A stretch of 64,000 nucleotides of DNA from Streptomyces lunaelactis (GTDB lineage Bacteria; Actinomycetota; Actinomycetes; Streptomycetales; Streptomycetaceae): positions 1,488,001 through 1,552,000 of the forward strand of contig NZ_CP026304.1 of the NCBI RefSeq assembly GCF_003054555.1. The letters run 5' to 3'. Numbering within the stretch: the first letter of the stretch is position 1; each line of letters opens with the position of its first letter. Below are positions 43,891-54,662 of the stretch, piece after piece. A program made the position numbers and the translations under genes. Under the pieces are notes generated by a model. The model made no database searches. It was given only the letters and a program-made list of their open reading frames with translations, and was not told the origin of the DNA.

Positions 43891-43909
43891 CCCGGCGATG
43901 GGCCGTCGT

Positions 43910-43929
43910 GGGCCCCCCGAGAAGGGCCC
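43910..43929. terminator. weak hairpin between convergent genes
   Basis: GGGCCC (43910-43915) and GGGCCC (43924-43929) can pair across an 8-base loop between the MMPL and rsmB genes. The stem is short, so termination is only possible. Confidence 0.4.
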
Positions 43930-43943
43930 CTGCGTGCCGCGCC

Positions 43944-45389
43944 TCAGGCCGTACGCCGCAACAGCGCCAGGTACATCGCGTCCGTGCCGTGCAGATGCGG
44001 CCAGAGCTGGACGTCCGGTCCGTTCCCCAGCGCGGGCACGCCCGGCATCAGCGGCCTGGCGTCGACCCACTCCGCCTCGAACGGCTGCTGCCCGCCGCGG
44101 CCCTTCAGTACGTCCTCCACGACTACCCGCGTTTCGGCGAGATGCGGCGAGCACGTCGCGTATCCGACGACTCCCCCGACCCGCACGGCCTTCAACGCCT
44201 CGCGCAGCAGCCCGCGTTGGAGCGGGGCGAAGCCCTCGAGGTCCTCGGGGCGACGGCGCCAGCGGGCCTCGGGCCTGCGTCGCAGCGCGCCGAGGCCCGT
44301 GCAGGGGACATCGACGAGTACGCGGTCGAAGGAGCCCTCACGCCACGGCGGGCGCGTGCCGTCGGCGGCGATGACCTGGTACGGGCCGGGGTTGCCGGCC
44401 AGCGCCCGCTCGACCAGCCGGGCACGGTGCGGCTGCTTCTCGGAGGCCAGCAGCGACGCGCCACGCCCCGCGGCCAGCGCGGCGAGCATCGCCGCCTTGC
44501 CGCCGGGACCCGCGCATCCGTCGAGCCAGCGCTCGTCGGGCCCGTCCAGCGGCGCGTTGGCCAGGGCGATCGCGACGAGCTGGCTGCCCTCGTCCTGGAC
44601 GCCGGCCCGCCCCTCCCGTACGGCCTCGATGGCGCCGGGCTCGCCGCCCTCGGCCAGCCGTACGGCATACGGCGACCAGCGCCCCGGCAGCCCGGAATCC
44701 TCGCCGAGCACATCGAACAGCTCGTCCGTCGTGGAGCGGCCGGGCCGGGCGACGAGGGTCACCTCGGGCCGCTCGTTGTCGGCCTCGAGCAGGTCCTCGA
44801 TCCCGGCGCGACCGCCGCCCAGCGAGTCCCACAGCGCGGAGACGATCCAGCGGGGGTGCGAGTGGACGACGGCCAGATGGTCCTCGGCGTCCTCGTCGTA
44901 CGGCGGTGCGACCTTCTCCAGCCAGGCGTCGAGATCGTTCTGCGCGATCTTCCGCAGTACGGCGTTGACGAACTTGGCGCGCCCGTCGCCGAGCACCACC
45001 CGGGCCAGGTCCACACTCGCCGACACCGCGGCATGCGTCGGGATCCGCGTTCCGAGCAACTGGTGCGCGCCGAGCGCGAGCACGTCGAGCACCGGCGGGT
45101 CGACCTCGCGCAGTGGCCGGTCGATGCACGTCGCGATGATCGCGTCGTACGTGCCCTGGCGGCGCAGCGTCCCGTACACCAGCTCGGTGGCGAGCGCCGC
45201 GTCGCGCCCGTCGAAGTCGTCCTTCTCGCGGGCCTTCTTGAGCAGCGGCGGCAGCACGAGATTCGCGTACGCGTCCCGCTCGTCGACGGCCCGCAGCGCC
45301 TCGAAAGCGAGGATGCGCACGGGATCCTTCTGGGGGCGCCGGTACGGCTTCGACTGCTTGGCGGGACGGCGACGAGGCTGGTCGTTCAC
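43944..45389 (-). CDS. rsmB: 16S rRNA m5C methyltransferase (Fmu/RsmB family)
   Basis: A 481-aa SAM-dependent enzyme expected to methylate C967 (E. coli numbering) of 16S rRNA. The N-terminal NusB-like RNA-binding domain (ILAFEALRAVDERDAYANLV to ~170) is followed by the Rossmann domain with SAM motif WLDGCAGPGGKAAMLAAL and two Cys motifs, DVPCTGLGALRRRPEARW and GYATCSPHLAET. The N-terminus is basic (RRRPAKQSKPYRRPQKDP). It starts 40 bases after fmt, and the pair is conserved in actinomycetes. ATG or GTG at 45387-45389. Confidence 0.93.
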   Translation of the reverse strand: MNDQPRRRPAKQSKPYRRPQKDPVRILAFEALRAVDERDAYANLVLPPLLKKAREKDDFDGRDAALATELVYGTLRRQGTYDAIIATCIDRPLREVDPPVLDVLALGAHQLLGTRIPTHAAVSASVDLARVVLGDGRAKFVNAVLRKIAQNDLDAWLEKVAPPYDEDAEDHLAVVHSHPRWIVSALWDSLGGGRAGIEDLLEADNERPEVTLVARPGRSTTDELFDVLGEDSGLPGRWSPYAVRLAEGGEPGAIEAVREGRAGVQDEGSQLVAIALANAPLDGPDERWLDGCAGPGGKAAMLAALAAGRGASLLASEKQPHRARLVERALAGNPGPYQVIAADGTRPPWREGSFDRVLVDVPCTGLGALRRRPEARWRRRPEDLEGFAPLQRGLLREALKAVRVGGVVGYATCSPHLAETRVVVEDVLKGRGGQQPFEAEWVDARPLMPGVPALGNGPDVQLWPHLHGTDAMYLALLRRTA

Positions 45390-45429
45390 GTGAAAGGTGC
45401 TCCGCTGATGGTGAGAGGGCCGAACCCTC

Positions 45430-46374
45430 TCAGCCTACGTCCGCGGCGCCGACCCGCTCGCCCGGGGCGATCCGCACCCCGCGCGCCCAGTCGGCGGCGC
45501 GCATCGGCTTCTTGCCCTGCGGCTGGACCCAGAGCAGCTCGACGGCGTACGACCCCGTACCGACGTACACATTGTTCTTTCCGCAGGCGAGTTCACCGGG
45601 TGCCAGGTCCGTACGGTCCGGCACCGGCGCAACCTGGATCAGCTTGAGCCGCTCCCCGCGGAAGACCGTCCACGCCCCGGGTGCGGGAGTGCAGCCTCGT
45701 ACGAGCCGGTCGACACGCAGCGCCGGAGCCGTCCAGTCCACATGGGCGTCCTCGACGGTGATCTTCGGCGCGAGCGAGATGCCATCGGCCGGCTGCGGCA
45801 CGGGCTTGAGGGTGCCGTCCTCGATGCCGTCCATGGTCGCGACCAGCAGCCCGGCACCGGCGAACGCGAGCCGGGTGAGGAGGTCGCCGCTGGTGTCGGT
45901 GGGCCGCACCAGCTCGGTGATCACCCCGTACACCGGGCCGGAGTCCAGCCCCTTCTCGATCAGGAACGTCGAGGCGCCGGTCATCTCGTCCCCGGCGATG
46001 ATGGCCTGCTGGACGGGCGCGGCACCGCGCCAGGCGGGCAGCAGCGAGAAGTGCAGATTGACCCAGCCGCGGGCGGGCACGTCCAGGGCGACCTGGGGCA
46101 GCAGCGCGCCGTAGGCGACGACCGGGCAGCAGTCGGGCGCGATCTCACGCAGCCGCGCCAGAAAGTCCTCGTCCCGCGGCTTGACCGGCTTGAGCACCTC
46201 GATCCCTGCCTCTTCGGCACGCTGGGCCACCGGGCTGGCCACCAGATGCCGGCCGCGGCCGGCGGGAGCGTCCGGCCGGGTGACGACGGCGGCCACTTCG
46301 TGCCGGTCGGAGGCGATCAGTGCGTCCAGGGAGGGTACGGCGACCTCGGGGGTGCCTGCGAAGACGAGCTTCAT
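45430..46374 (-). CDS. fmt: methionyl-tRNA formyltransferase
   Basis: A 314-aa enzyme that formylates initiator Met-tRNA using 10-formyl-THF. The start [20 protein letters not shown] fits the family, so I chose ATG 46372-46374 rather than the longer open frame. The catalytic Asn/His lie in [20 protein letters not shown] and the Asp after [16 protein letters not shown]. The C-terminal tRNA-contacting domain runs from ~210. It is upstream of rsmB in a leftward unit; a deformylase gene is not in the window. Confidence 0.95.
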   Translation of the reverse strand: MKLVFAGTPEVAVPSLDALIASDRHEVAAVVTRPDAPAGRGRHLVASPVAQRAEEAGIEVLKPVKPRDEDFLARLREIAPDCCPVVAYGALLPQVALDVPARGWVNLHFSLLPAWRGAAPVQQAIIAGDEMTGASTFLIEKGLDSGPVYGVITELVRPTDTSGDLLTRLAFAGAGLLVATMDGIEDGTLKPVPQPADGISLAPKITVEDAHVDWTAPALRVDRLVRGCTPAPGAWTVFRGERLKLIQVAPVPDRTDLAPGELACGKNNVYVGTGSYAVELLWVQPQGKKPMRAADWARGVRIAPGERVGAADVG

Positions 46375-46624
46375 CGGTGGCTGACTGCCTCTCAGGCTGG
46401 TACGTGCAGGTAGCTGGTGGTACGTGCGGTGACGAGCAGCGCACCAGTCTATGGGCCGTGACGGCAGGGGGCGTACGGAGGACCGCGCGCCCCGCGCATA
46501 TGCGCATACGCCCCCGCAGCGTGACCACATCGCCCGGTAGAGCGTTGGTCAAGAGAGATTGACCGAAACGGGCCGCCCCGCTGCGGCCCGACCCCTTTTC
46601 AACGCCGGTTCGAGAGGCTCGTCA

Positions 46625-47161
46625 ATGGCCGACCACGCAACCCATGACGCCCAAGCCCGGGCGAGCCTGCACCTCCTGGTGCGGGACATCGAGCGGGTCC
46701 GCCGGCAGGTGGACGCCCTGCGCACACTCACCGCCCAGTTGGGCAATGTCTACCGCCCGCGCCGCTCCGGCCCGTCCACGGGCTTCGTCGTCTACGGCAG
46801 GGCCCCGGCCCCGACCGTCCGTCTCGCGCAGGAGCTGCGGGACAGCGTCGAGACGCTGGTGACCGCCGCGGTGGACTTCGACCGCTCGCTGGGCTTCTCG
46901 TGGGACGCCGTGGGCTCGGCGCTCGGGGTCACCAAGCAGGCGGTCCACCGCCGTTACGGCGCCCGGCGGGCGGCGCAGCAGGCGGGTCCCGCCGAAGTGG
47001 AGCACGGCGCGGATGCCTCGACGGCCCGCACGCTGCCGATCGGCCAGGGGCTGCCTGCCGTCCCCGCCGCCCGTTCGATGCCGCCGCAGCCGATGGCCAC
47101 CAGCCAGTCCCTCCGCGAGGAGGCCCGCCCGAGCGCCTTCCCCGGCCCACGCAACGGCTGA
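46625..47161 (+). CDS. small HTH-containing hypothetical protein
   Basis: A 178-aa protein of unknown function that recurs between fmt and priA in Streptomyces (from memory). The N-terminal half is helical ([23 protein letters not shown]) and probably coiled coil; the middle has an HTH-like segment [22 protein letters not shown] (~98-119) that could bind DNA; the tail is Pro/Ala-rich and disordered. I chose ATG 46625 (GAGAGG upstream) over TTG 46559. A terminator follows. Confidence 0.72.
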   Translation: MADHATHDAQARASLHLLVRDIERVRRQVDALRTLTAQLGNVYRPRRSGPSTGFVVYGRAPAPTVRLAQELRDSVETLVTAAVDFDRSLGFSWDAVGSALGVTKQAVHRRYGARRAAQQAGPAEVEHGADASTARTLPIGQGLPAVPAARSMPPQPMATSQSLREEARPSAFPGPRNG

Positions 47162-47171
47162 CCTTCCGCCC

Positions 47172-47210
47172 GGCTGCCCCTGCCCCTGCCCTTGCCTGGC
47201 AGGGGCAGCC
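47172..47210 (+). terminator. terminator hairpin between convergent genes
   Basis: A 13-bp stem (47172-47184 with 47198-47210) followed by GTTTG. An alternative 11-bp register uses 47180-47190. It lies between the HTH protein and priA. Confidence 0.8.
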
Positions 47211-47240
47211 GTTTGTCGTACGTGGCCTGTACGGGGCCCG

Positions 47241-49385
47241 TCAGCCGATGTCCGGCGGGTCGATTCTGATCCGTACCGGCTCGCCGCTCCCGCGCGCCAT
47301 CCGGGCCGCCTGGGCCGTCTTCAGCGCGGCCGCCAGTGCCGAACCGCTGCCCGGCGGGACCCTCAGCAGCACCCGCTCCCACACCTCGCCCACCGGAGGA
47401 TCACCCGGCCTGCGGGGCCTGCCCGGGTCCGTGACCGGCAGCGGCACGGGGCCCAGCACCTCGGCGTCGCCCGGCAGTCCGGCCGTCGCCACGAACTCGG
47501 CGACCGCCTCGGCCCGGCCAGTCACCGCCGCGATCCGCGACACCGGCGGGAAACCGAGCTCGGCCCGCTCCGCCAGCTCGCGCTGCGCGTGGCCGACCGG
47601 GTCCCAGCGCACCAGCGCCTGCACCGGCCGCTGTGTGGGCTCGGCGACGATGACCACGGTGCCGCCCTCGCTCTGCCCCCGTACCAGCGAGGCGGCGTCC
47701 ATCCAGCGCCGCAGTGCCTCCTCACCCGCCCTCAGATCGGGGCGCCCCAGCATCGCCCAGCCGTCGAGCAGCAGCGCCGCCGCGTAGCCGCCCTCCGCGA
47801 TGGGCTCCGCGCCCGGGGTGCTCACCACCAGCGCGGGCCGGTCGGGCACGCTGTCCAGCACATGGTCCCGGCCCGATGTGCGCACCTGGACGGCGGGGAA
47901 CACCCGGCCCAGCTCCTCCGCCGTGCGCCGCGCGCCCACGATCTGGGCGCGCAGCCGCGTACCGCCGCACTCGACGCAGTGCCAGCCGGGCGCGCCGCGC
48001 CCGCACCAGGCGCACTTCAGATCCCGCTCGTCCGGCGCCTCCAGCGGTCCCGAACAGTGCCGGCAGCGCGCGGGTGTCCGGCACCGCTCGCAGGCCAGCC
48101 TCGGCGCATAGCCGCGCCTGGGCACCTGCACCAGCACCGGCCCGCGCTTCAGCCCCTCCCGTACGGCCTGCCAGGCCAGGCTGGGCAGCCGCGCCGCGCG
48201 CGCCGCCTCGTCCCGCGCCAGGTCGCCGTCCCCGACGGTCCGCACCAGGGGCGCGGCACCGCGCACCTGCTCCCGGCCGGCGCTCAGCGGCAGCGCCCAG
48301 CCGCTCTCCACCAGCTGGGCCGCTTCCACCGTGCAGCTCGTACCGCCCAGCAGGAAGCCGCACCGGTCGTGCGTGGCACGCAGTTCGAGCACCTCGCGCA
48401 CATGCGGGAACGGTGCGTTCTCATCGCTGTGGCTCGAATCGCCGTCGTCCCAGATCGCGACCAGCCCGAGATCCTGTACGGGTGCGAACATCGCGGCCCG
48501 CGTCCCGACGACGGCCCGCACCGACCCCCGGCGCACGGCGAGCCACTGCCGGTACCGCTTCTCCGGCCCGGACTCGGCGGTCAGCACCGCATGGCGTCCC
48601 TCGCCGAGCAGCGCGGTGAGCGCGGCGTCGACCCGCGCCGCGCGCCGCCCGTCGGGCACGACGACCAGCGCGCCCCTCCCGGAGGCGAGCGTCGCCGCCA
48701 CGGCCCGCGCCAGCTCGTCGGGCCAGTGGGGCCCGGGCAGTGCGGTCCACACGGCCCGCGGCGCACCGCCACCGGCGAGCGCCTCCAGAAACGCCGCCCC
48801 GCGCCCGTACCGCCCCCAGCTCGCCGCTTCCGGCGCGGGCGGCGGCGGCAGCGGCTCCGGCGACGGCTTCGACTCGGCCCGTCCGTTCCTGGGCGGAACA
48901 GCGAGCTGCAGCACATCCGCCAGGCTCCCCGCATACCGATCGGCGACCGCGCGTGCGAGAGCCAGCATCTCCGGGCTGAGCACCGGCTCCGGCGAGACCA
49001 CATAGGCGAGCGCGGCGAGCGCGCCCCCGTAGTCCGTCTCGGCGCGCCGCTCGATGAGGAATCCGTCGATCAACCCGCCACCCTCACGCCGCCCGTCCCG
49101 CACCCGATGCGCGCCGGCCCCGAACCGCACCCGAACCCGCACCCCGGGCTGCGCGTCCGCGTCCAGCTCCTCGGGCACGGCGTAGTCGAAGTACTGGTCG
49201 AGGTGGAGCACACCCTTGTTGACCATCACCCGTGCGACGGGCAACTCCTTGGCGAGCGCGGCCCCACGCCAGGTCCGCGGCTTGGCCTTCGGCACCTTGG
49301 CCCCGCGCACGGTCTCCCGGATGAGAGCAAGCTGCTCCGGCCCACCGGCGGCGGGCTCTTCGGGCTGCTTGTTGTCGCTGCTCAC
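47241..49385 (-). CDS. priA: primosomal protein N' (PriA) lacking helicase motifs
   Basis: A 714-aa replication-restart protein. The 3' DNA-binding domain is at the N-terminus (HLDQYFDYAVPEELDADAQPG region) and the zinc-binding Cys cluster is intact (LACERCRTPARCRHC, then LKCAWCGRGAPGWHCVECGG). The Walker A site of true PriA is replaced by ALPGPHWPDELARAV and the DEEH box by IWDDGDSSH, so ATPase/helicase activity is not expected. This loss is a known feature of actinobacterial PriA. I prefer GTG 49383-49385 (TAGGA upstream) as the start; GTG 49407-49409 is an alternative. It lies downstream of metK on the same strand, with a terminator between. Confidence 0.92.
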   Translation of the reverse strand: MSSDNKQPEEPAAGGPEQLALIRETVRGAKVPKAKPRTWRGAALAKELPVARVMVNKGVLHLDQYFDYAVPEELDADAQPGVRVRVRFGAGAHRVRDGRREGGGLIDGFLIERRAETDYGGALAALAYVVSPEPVLSPEMLALARAVADRYAGSLADVLQLAVPPRNGRAESKPSPEPLPPPPAPEAASWGRYGRGAAFLEALAGGGAPRAVWTALPGPHWPDELARAVAATLASGRGALVVVPDGRRAARVDAALTALLGEGRHAVLTAESGPEKRYRQWLAVRRGSVRAVVGTRAAMFAPVQDLGLVAIWDDGDSSHSDENAPFPHVREVLELRATHDRCGFLLGGTSCTVEAAQLVESGWALPLSAGREQVRGAAPLVRTVGDGDLARDEAARAARLPSLAWQAVREGLKRGPVLVQVPRRGYAPRLACERCRTPARCRHCSGPLEAPDERDLKCAWCGRGAPGWHCVECGGTRLRAQIVGARRTAEELGRVFPAVQVRTSGRDHVLDSVPDRPALVVSTPGAEPIAEGGYAAALLLDGWAMLGRPDLRAGEEALRRWMDAASLVRGQSEGGTVVIVAEPTQRPVQALVRWDPVGHAQRELAERAELGFPPVSRIAAVTGRAEAVAEFVATAGLPGDAEVLGPVPLPVTDPGRPRRPGDPPVGEVWERVLLRVPPGSGSALAAALKTAQAARMARGSGEPVRIRIDPPDIG

Positions 49386-49445
49386 AGCCAAATTCCTACC
49401 AGACAGCACTGACAGGGCGGCATGCCGTGGACGTCTCCGTACGCA

Positions 49446-49479
49446 CGAGGGCCCCGGACCAAATCGGTCCGGGGCCTCG
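49446..49479 (-). terminator. terminator after metK
   Basis: An 11-bp stem (49450-49460 with 49466-49476) with outer pairs, loop AAATC, 27 bases after the metK stop in the reading direction. It separates metK from priA. Confidence 0.85.
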
Positions 49480-49505
49480 CACAGGCGTCATGGCATGCAG
49501 CCGGG

Positions 49506-50714
<1,209 letters not shown>

Positions 50715-50817
50715 ATCGCTCCCTGGGGTTGCAGCGGCTGCTGGCTGATCATTGGCGGACCGGCCGGGGGCTGCGCCCCGCGACGTTCCGGGTGCAGTTT
50801 ATCGGTCGCGCTCCTCC

Positions 50818-50867
50818 GTCGGACCACCCGTCTCGCTCCGTGGGAGCTCTGTGACCTGTGGTCCGAC
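50818..50867 (-). promoter_or_regulatory. structured element in the metK upstream region
   Basis: A perfect 10-bp stem (50818-50827 with 50858-50867) closes a 30-nt region with an inner GCTCC/GGAGC hairpin. It sits 104-153 bases before the metK start. It could be a leader structure or a terminator of coaBC (stop at 50957). It does not match the SAM riboswitch classes I know. Confidence 0.45.
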
Positions 50868-50956
50868 AGCAAAGAGTAGGGGGCTGAGCGGTATTCCGCG
50901 ACTAATATGCCGCATTTCACGGGTTTTCATCCGTCCGCTCAGGCGAATCCAAGAAT

Positions 50957-52159
50957 TCACCCAAGCCGCGGTACGACCAGGTCCCACACGGTGTCCGCGA
51001 GCGCTTCCTTGGGTCCGTACGGCACCGGCGTCTCGCCGCCGTCCGCGGCGAGCACCACGGCTTCGTTCTCCTCGGAGCCGAATGTCCTGCGCTCGCCCAC
51101 CTCGTTGACCACCAGCAGATCGCAGCCCTTGCGGCGCAGCTTCTCGCGGCCGTTGGCGAGCACGTCGTCGGTCTCCGCGGCGAAACCGACGACGACCTGA
51201 GCGGGGCGGGCCCGGTCGGCCGAGATCTCGGCGAGGATGTCGGGATTGCGGACCAGCGCGATCGGCGCGGGCTCCTGGCCGTCCTTCTTCTTGATCTTGC
51301 CTTCGGCGTACGTGGCGGGGCGGAAATCCGCGACGGCCGCGGCCATCACCACCGCGTCGGCGTCCGCTGCGGCCTTGAGCACGGCCTCGCGCAGCTGGAC
51401 CGCCGTTCCGGCGTGGACCACGTCCACGCCCGCCGGGTCCGGCATCGCGGTGTTGGCCTCGATGAGCGTGACCCGCGCGCCACGGGCCGCGGCGGTACGG
51501 GCCAGGGCGTATCCCTGCTTCCCCGAGGAGCGATTCCCCAGGTAGCGGACCGGGTCGAGCGGCTCGCGCGTGCCGCCCGCGCTGACGACGACATGCCGCC
51601 CGGCGAGATCCGGCGCGGCGACGCCTCGGGCGAGCACCCGGCGGCAGACCTCGAAGATCTCGCCCGGTTCCGGCAGCCGGCCCTTGCCTGTGTCGACGCC
51701 TGTGAGCCGCCCCACGGCGGGCTCGATGACGACGGCCCCGCGGCGGCGCAGCGTCGCGACGTTCTCCCGGGTGGCGGGGTGCTCCCACATCTCGGTGTGC
51801 ATCGCGGGCGCGAAGACGACCGGACAGCGGGCGGTGAGGAGCGTATTGGTGAGGAGGTCGTCGGCGAGGCCGTGGGCCGCCTTGGCGAGCATGTCGGCGG
51901 TGGCGGGGGCGACCACGACGAGATCGGCGTTCTGCCCGATCCGTACGTGAGGCACTTCGTGGACGTCGGACCAGACCTCGGTCGAGACGGGGTGACCCGA
52001 GAGAGCGGACCAGGTCGCCGCGCCGACGAAGTGCAGTGCCGACCCGGTCGGTACGACCCGTACGTCATGGCCCGACTCGGTCAGTCTCCGCAGCAGTTCG
52101 CACGCCTTGTACGCGGCGATGCCGCCGCTGACCCCCAGAACGACCTTCGGCTTGTCCAC
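50957..52159 (-). CDS. coaBC: bifunctional phosphopantothenoylcysteine decarboxylase/synthase
   Basis: A 400-aa coenzyme A biosynthesis enzyme. The N-terminal FMN decarboxylase (CoaC) begins DKPKVVLGVSGGIAAYKACE and has the motif APAMHTEMW (Asn of the usual PxMNxxMW is His here, common in actinomycetes as I recall). The C-terminal synthase (CoaB) starts at HVVVSAGGTREPLDPVRYLG and has NRSSGKQGYALA. I chose GTG 52157-52159 because of GGGGAGA upstream and the family start. It is downstream of rpoZ, separated by a terminator. Confidence 0.95.
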   Translation of the reverse strand: MDKPKVVLGVSGGIAAYKACELLRRLTESGHDVRVVPTGSALHFVGAATWSALSGHPVSTEVWSDVHEVPHVRIGQNADLVVVAPATADMLAKAAHGLADDLLTNTLLTARCPVVFAPAMHTEMWEHPATRENVATLRRRGAVVIEPAVGRLTGVDTGKGRLPEPGEIFEVCRRVLARGVAAPDLAGRHVVVSAGGTREPLDPVRYLGNRSSGKQGYALARTAAARGARVTLIEANTAMPDPAGVDVVHAGTAVQLREAVLKAAADADAVVMAAAVADFRPATYAEGKIKKKDGQEPAPIALVRNPDILAEISADRARPAQVVVGFAAETDDVLANGREKLRRKGCDLLVVNEVGERRTFGSEENEAVVLAADGGETPVPYGPKEALADTVWDLVVPRLG

Positions 52160-52237
52160 AGCGTCTCCCCGCACTCGTATCCGTACCTCCCCATGCTGCA
52201 TCACTCCGGGGCGACGACCCCCCGGGCCCCCCGAATA

Positions 52238-52276
52238 CACCACAGGCCCGGCGGACGCGCCGCCGGGCCTGTGGTG
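52238..52276 (-). terminator. terminator between rpoZ and coaBC
   Basis: A perfect 16-bp stem (52238-52253 with 52261-52276), 7-base loop, 17 bases after the rpoZ stop in the reading direction. Confidence 0.88.
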
Positions 52277-52292
52277 AAGAAACAGGTAGTGC

Positions 52293-52565
52293 CTACTGAG
52301 CCGGGCCCTCAATGGCCTCCGAGGTCAGCAGACCCGCGTTGATCTCACGCAGGGCGATCGAGAGCGGCTTCTCGTGGACGTGGGTGTCCACCAGCGGACC
52401 GACGTACTCGAGCAGGCCCTCACCGAGCTGCGAGTAGTACGCGTTGATCTGGCGCGCGCGCTTGGCCGCGTAGATCACGAGGCTGTACTTCGAGTCAGTG
52501 GCCTCGAGCAGCTCGTCGATCGGCGGGTTGATGATGCCCTCGGGCGCAGTGATGGAAGAGGACAC
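52293..52565 (-). CDS. rpoZ: RNA polymerase omega subunit
   Basis: A 90-aa protein that helps assemble RNA polymerase by binding beta-prime. It has the conserved block [20 protein letters not shown] and [19 protein letters not shown]. The start is GTG 52563-52565 with GGAAGG six bases upstream; the open frame upstream belongs to gmk in another frame. It is 41 bases downstream of gmk, in the usual gmk-rpoZ pair. Confidence 0.96.
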   Translation of the reverse strand: MSSSITAPEGIINPPIDELLEATDSKYSLVIYAAKRARQINAYYSQLGEGLLEYVGPLVDTHVHEKPLSIALREINAGLLTSEAIEGPAQ

Positions 52566-52606
52566 GCTAGGCCTTCCGAAGAACTTGCAAAATGATCGGA
52601 CAAAGA

Positions 52607-53170
52607 TCAAACAACTTGCATCAAGGCTAGCAGCTCGCGGGCCACGTCCTCGACAGAGGTGTTGACCAGGGTCGTATCGAACTCGGACTCGGCGGCCAGC
52701 TCGACCTTCGCGGCCGCCAGCCGGCGCTCGATGACCTCGGGCGACTCGGTGCCGCGGCCGGTGAGCCGGCGGACCAGTTCCTCCCAGCTCGGCGGGGCCA
52801 GGAAGACCAGCTGGGAATCCGGCATGGATGTCTTGACCTGCCGGGCGCCTTGGAGGTCGATCTCCAGCAGCACAGGCTCGCCCGCCTCCAGGCGGTCGAG
52901 GACCGCACGGCGCGGTGTGCCGTAGCGATTGCCCGCGAACTCGGCCCATTCCAGCAACTCGCCGTTGGCGATCAGCTTGTCGAATTCCTCGTCGGTGACG
53001 AAGAAATACTGAACGCCGTGACGCTCGCCGGGGCGCGGCTTTCTCGTGGTGGCCGACACCGAGAGCCATACCTCGGGGTGGACCTTGCGCATATGAGCGA
53101 CGACCGTGCTCTTGCCGACCCCGGAGGGGCCGGAGAGCACGGTCAGCCGCGGACGTACCTCTGCTGCCAT
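52607..53170 (-). CDS. gmk: guanylate kinase
   Basis: A 187-aa enzyme that phosphorylates GMP to GDP. It has Walker [20 protein letters not shown], the GMP-binding [19 protein letters not shown] and [16 protein letters not shown] 53168-53170. It is upstream of rpoZ and downstream of the sIHF gene, the usual actinobacterial order. Confidence 0.96.
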   Translation of the reverse strand: MAAEVRPRLTVLSGPSGVGKSTVVAHMRKVHPEVWLSVSATTRKPRPGERHGVQYFFVTDEEFDKLIANGELLEWAEFAGNRYGTPRRAVLDRLEAGEPVLLEIDLQGARQVKTSMPDSQLVFLAPPSWEELVRRLTGRGTESPEVIERRLAAAKVELAAESEFDTTLVNTSVEDVARELLALMQVV

Positions 53171-53185
53171 GCAGCGATTATCCAG

Positions 53186-53207
53186 GTTCCCGGGAGTGCC
53201 CGGGAAC
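53186..53207 (-). terminator. terminator after sIHF
   Basis: A perfect 9-bp stem (53186-53194 with 53199-53207), loop AGTG, directly after the sIHF stop and 16 bases before the gmk start codon. It could also affect gmk translation. Confidence 0.75.
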
Positions 53208-53208
53208 G

Positions 53209-53532
53209 TCAGGCGGGGCCGCCGCCGAACTCGCGCTCGAGAGACGCGATCTGATTCGAGCCGAGACCGCGCACACGACGGCTCTCGGAGATGCCGAGCC
53301 GCTCCATGAGCTGCTTGGCGCGGACCTTGCCCACGCCCGGCAGGGACTCAAGGAGAGCGGAGACCTTCATCTTGCCGATGACGTCGTTCTCCTGACCCTG
53401 CTTGATGACCTCATGGAGCGAGGCGCCGGAGTGCTTGAGTCGATTCTTGACCTCGGCCCGCTCCCGGCGAGCCGCGGCGGCCTTTTCGAGCGCGGCTGCG
53501 CGCTGTTCAGGGGTAAGGGGCGGAAGAGCCAC
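53209..53532 (-). CDS. sihf: integration host factor sIHF, nucleoid-associated protein
   Basis: A 107-aa actinobacterial integration host factor, a basic nucleoid-associated protein unrelated to E. coli IHF. A long N-terminal helix ([22 protein letters not shown]) is followed by [26 protein letters not shown] (HhH-like, H2TH fold), which binds the DNA backbone non-specifically. It affects nucleoid compaction, sporulation and antibiotic production in S. coelicolor (SCO1480, from memory). ATG 53530-53532. It is preceded by a 287-bp leader. Confidence 0.95.
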   Translation of the reverse strand: MALPPLTPEQRAAALEKAAAARRERAEVKNRLKHSGASLHEVIKQGQENDVIGKMKVSALLESLPGVGKVRAKQLMERLGISESRRVRGLGSNQIASLEREFGGGPA

Positions 53533-53819
53533 GCCTACGTCACCTCGGATGTCGAACTGTCGGATACGGACCGGTGAGGAACCTAGTCGCGCCTCACCAG
53601 GCGAGCAACGTGCAACGCAGTGGAACTTCGCTGCACGTTCGCTCTTCGACGGAGACTAGCGGCCATGGCCGCTCCAGTCAGCGAGAACAGACGAAAAGTC
53701 CTGGTCAGCATCGACCGACCAGGACATTTCCGACATATTGACCAGGTTTTGAGCCAAGATTCCGTCAAGGTGGTCGATGCAGGGATTCTCACGGAGGTGT
53801 TCGAGGCCCCCACGAGGGG
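53533..53819 (-). promoter_or_regulatory. leader region of the sIHF gene
   Basis: 287 bp without a gene between sIHF and pyrF. AACGTGCA and TGCACGTT form an 8-bp dyad around 53608-53636 that could fold in the sIHF leader RNA. A 5-bp GCCCC/GGGGC stem at 53806-53820 follows the pyrF stop. The AT-richer stretch 53690-53770 is the likely promoter area; I do not assign boxes. Confidence 0.4.
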
Positions 53820-54662
53820 CTATCGACCCGCGACCGCCGACCGCACCTCGTCCGCGAAACGCGTCGCCGACTCGCGCAGGGCCGCCACGTCCGGGCCGTG
53901 CCGCAGCACACCCCGGCTCACGCTCGGGACAACATTGCCGACCGCCTGGCCGAAGACCCCCGGAAGGTCCGCGGGCGTCGCGCCCTGAGCACCGATGCCC
54001 GGGGCGAGCAGCGGACCGTTGATGTCCAGGTTCACACCCACGTCGCCGAGCGTGGCGCCGACGACCGCGCCGACCGAGCCGAGCGGCTCCGCGCCCGCGT
54101 TCTCCGCCGCCATGTGGTCGAGCATCAGCTGGGCGAGGGACCGGCCGTCCGCGGTCGTGGAGCGCTGGACCTCCGCGCCCTCCGGGTTGGAGGTGAGGGC
54201 GAGGACGAAGACACCGGCGCCGGAGGCGGCGGCCGCGTCCAGGGCCGGGCGCAGCGAGCCGAAGCCGAGGTACGGGGAGACGGTCACCGCGTCCGAGAAG
54301 AGCGGCGAGTCCTTGTCGAGGTAGGTCGCGGCGTACGCGCCCATCGTGGAGCCGATGTCGCCGCGCTTGGCGTCCATCAGGACCAGCGCGCCCGCCTCCC
54401 TCGCCTCCGCCACCGACTTCTCCAGTACGGCGATGCCGCGCGAGCCGAAGCGCTCGAAGAACGCCGACTGCGGCTTGAGGACGGCGACCCGGTCGGCCAG
54501 CGCCTCCACGACCGTACGGGTGAAGCGCTCGAGGCCGGCGATGTCGTCGTTCAGGCCCCAGGCCGTCAGGAGCGAGGCGTGCGGGTCGATGCCGACGCAG
54601 AGCGGGCCACGGGTGTCCATGGCGTGGCGCAGACGTGCGCCGAAGGGCTCCAGGGGGCTCAT
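53820..54662 (-). CDS. pyrF: orotidine 5'-phosphate decarboxylase (type 2)
   Basis: A 280-aa enzyme catalysing the last step to UMP. It carries LCVGIDPHASLL, AVLKPQSAFFERFG and the catalytic segment VLMDAKRGDIGSTMGAYA, placing it in the long type 2 group of actinobacteria and myxobacteria. ATG 54660-54662 overlaps the pyrD stop by 4 bp. It is the last gene of the pyr operon. Confidence 0.96.
   Translation of the reverse strand: MSPLEPFGARLRHAMDTRGPLCVGIDPHASLLTAWGLNDDIAGLERFTRTVVEALADRVAVLKPQSAFFERFGSRGIAVLEKSVAEAREAGALVLMDAKRGDIGSTMGAYAATYLDKDSPLFSDAVTVSPYLGFGSLRPALDAAAASGAGVFVLALTSNPEGAEVQRSTTADGRSLAQLMLDHMAAENAGAEPLGSVGAVVGATLGDVGVNLDINGPLLAPGIGAQGATPADLPGVFGQAVGNVVPSVSRGVLRHGPDVAALRESATRFADEVRSAVAGR

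Noticed and set aside
50818..50867. Known SAM riboswitch upstream of metK
   Set aside because: None of the conserved blocks of SAM-I, SAM-II or SAM-IV that I know could be found in the region.
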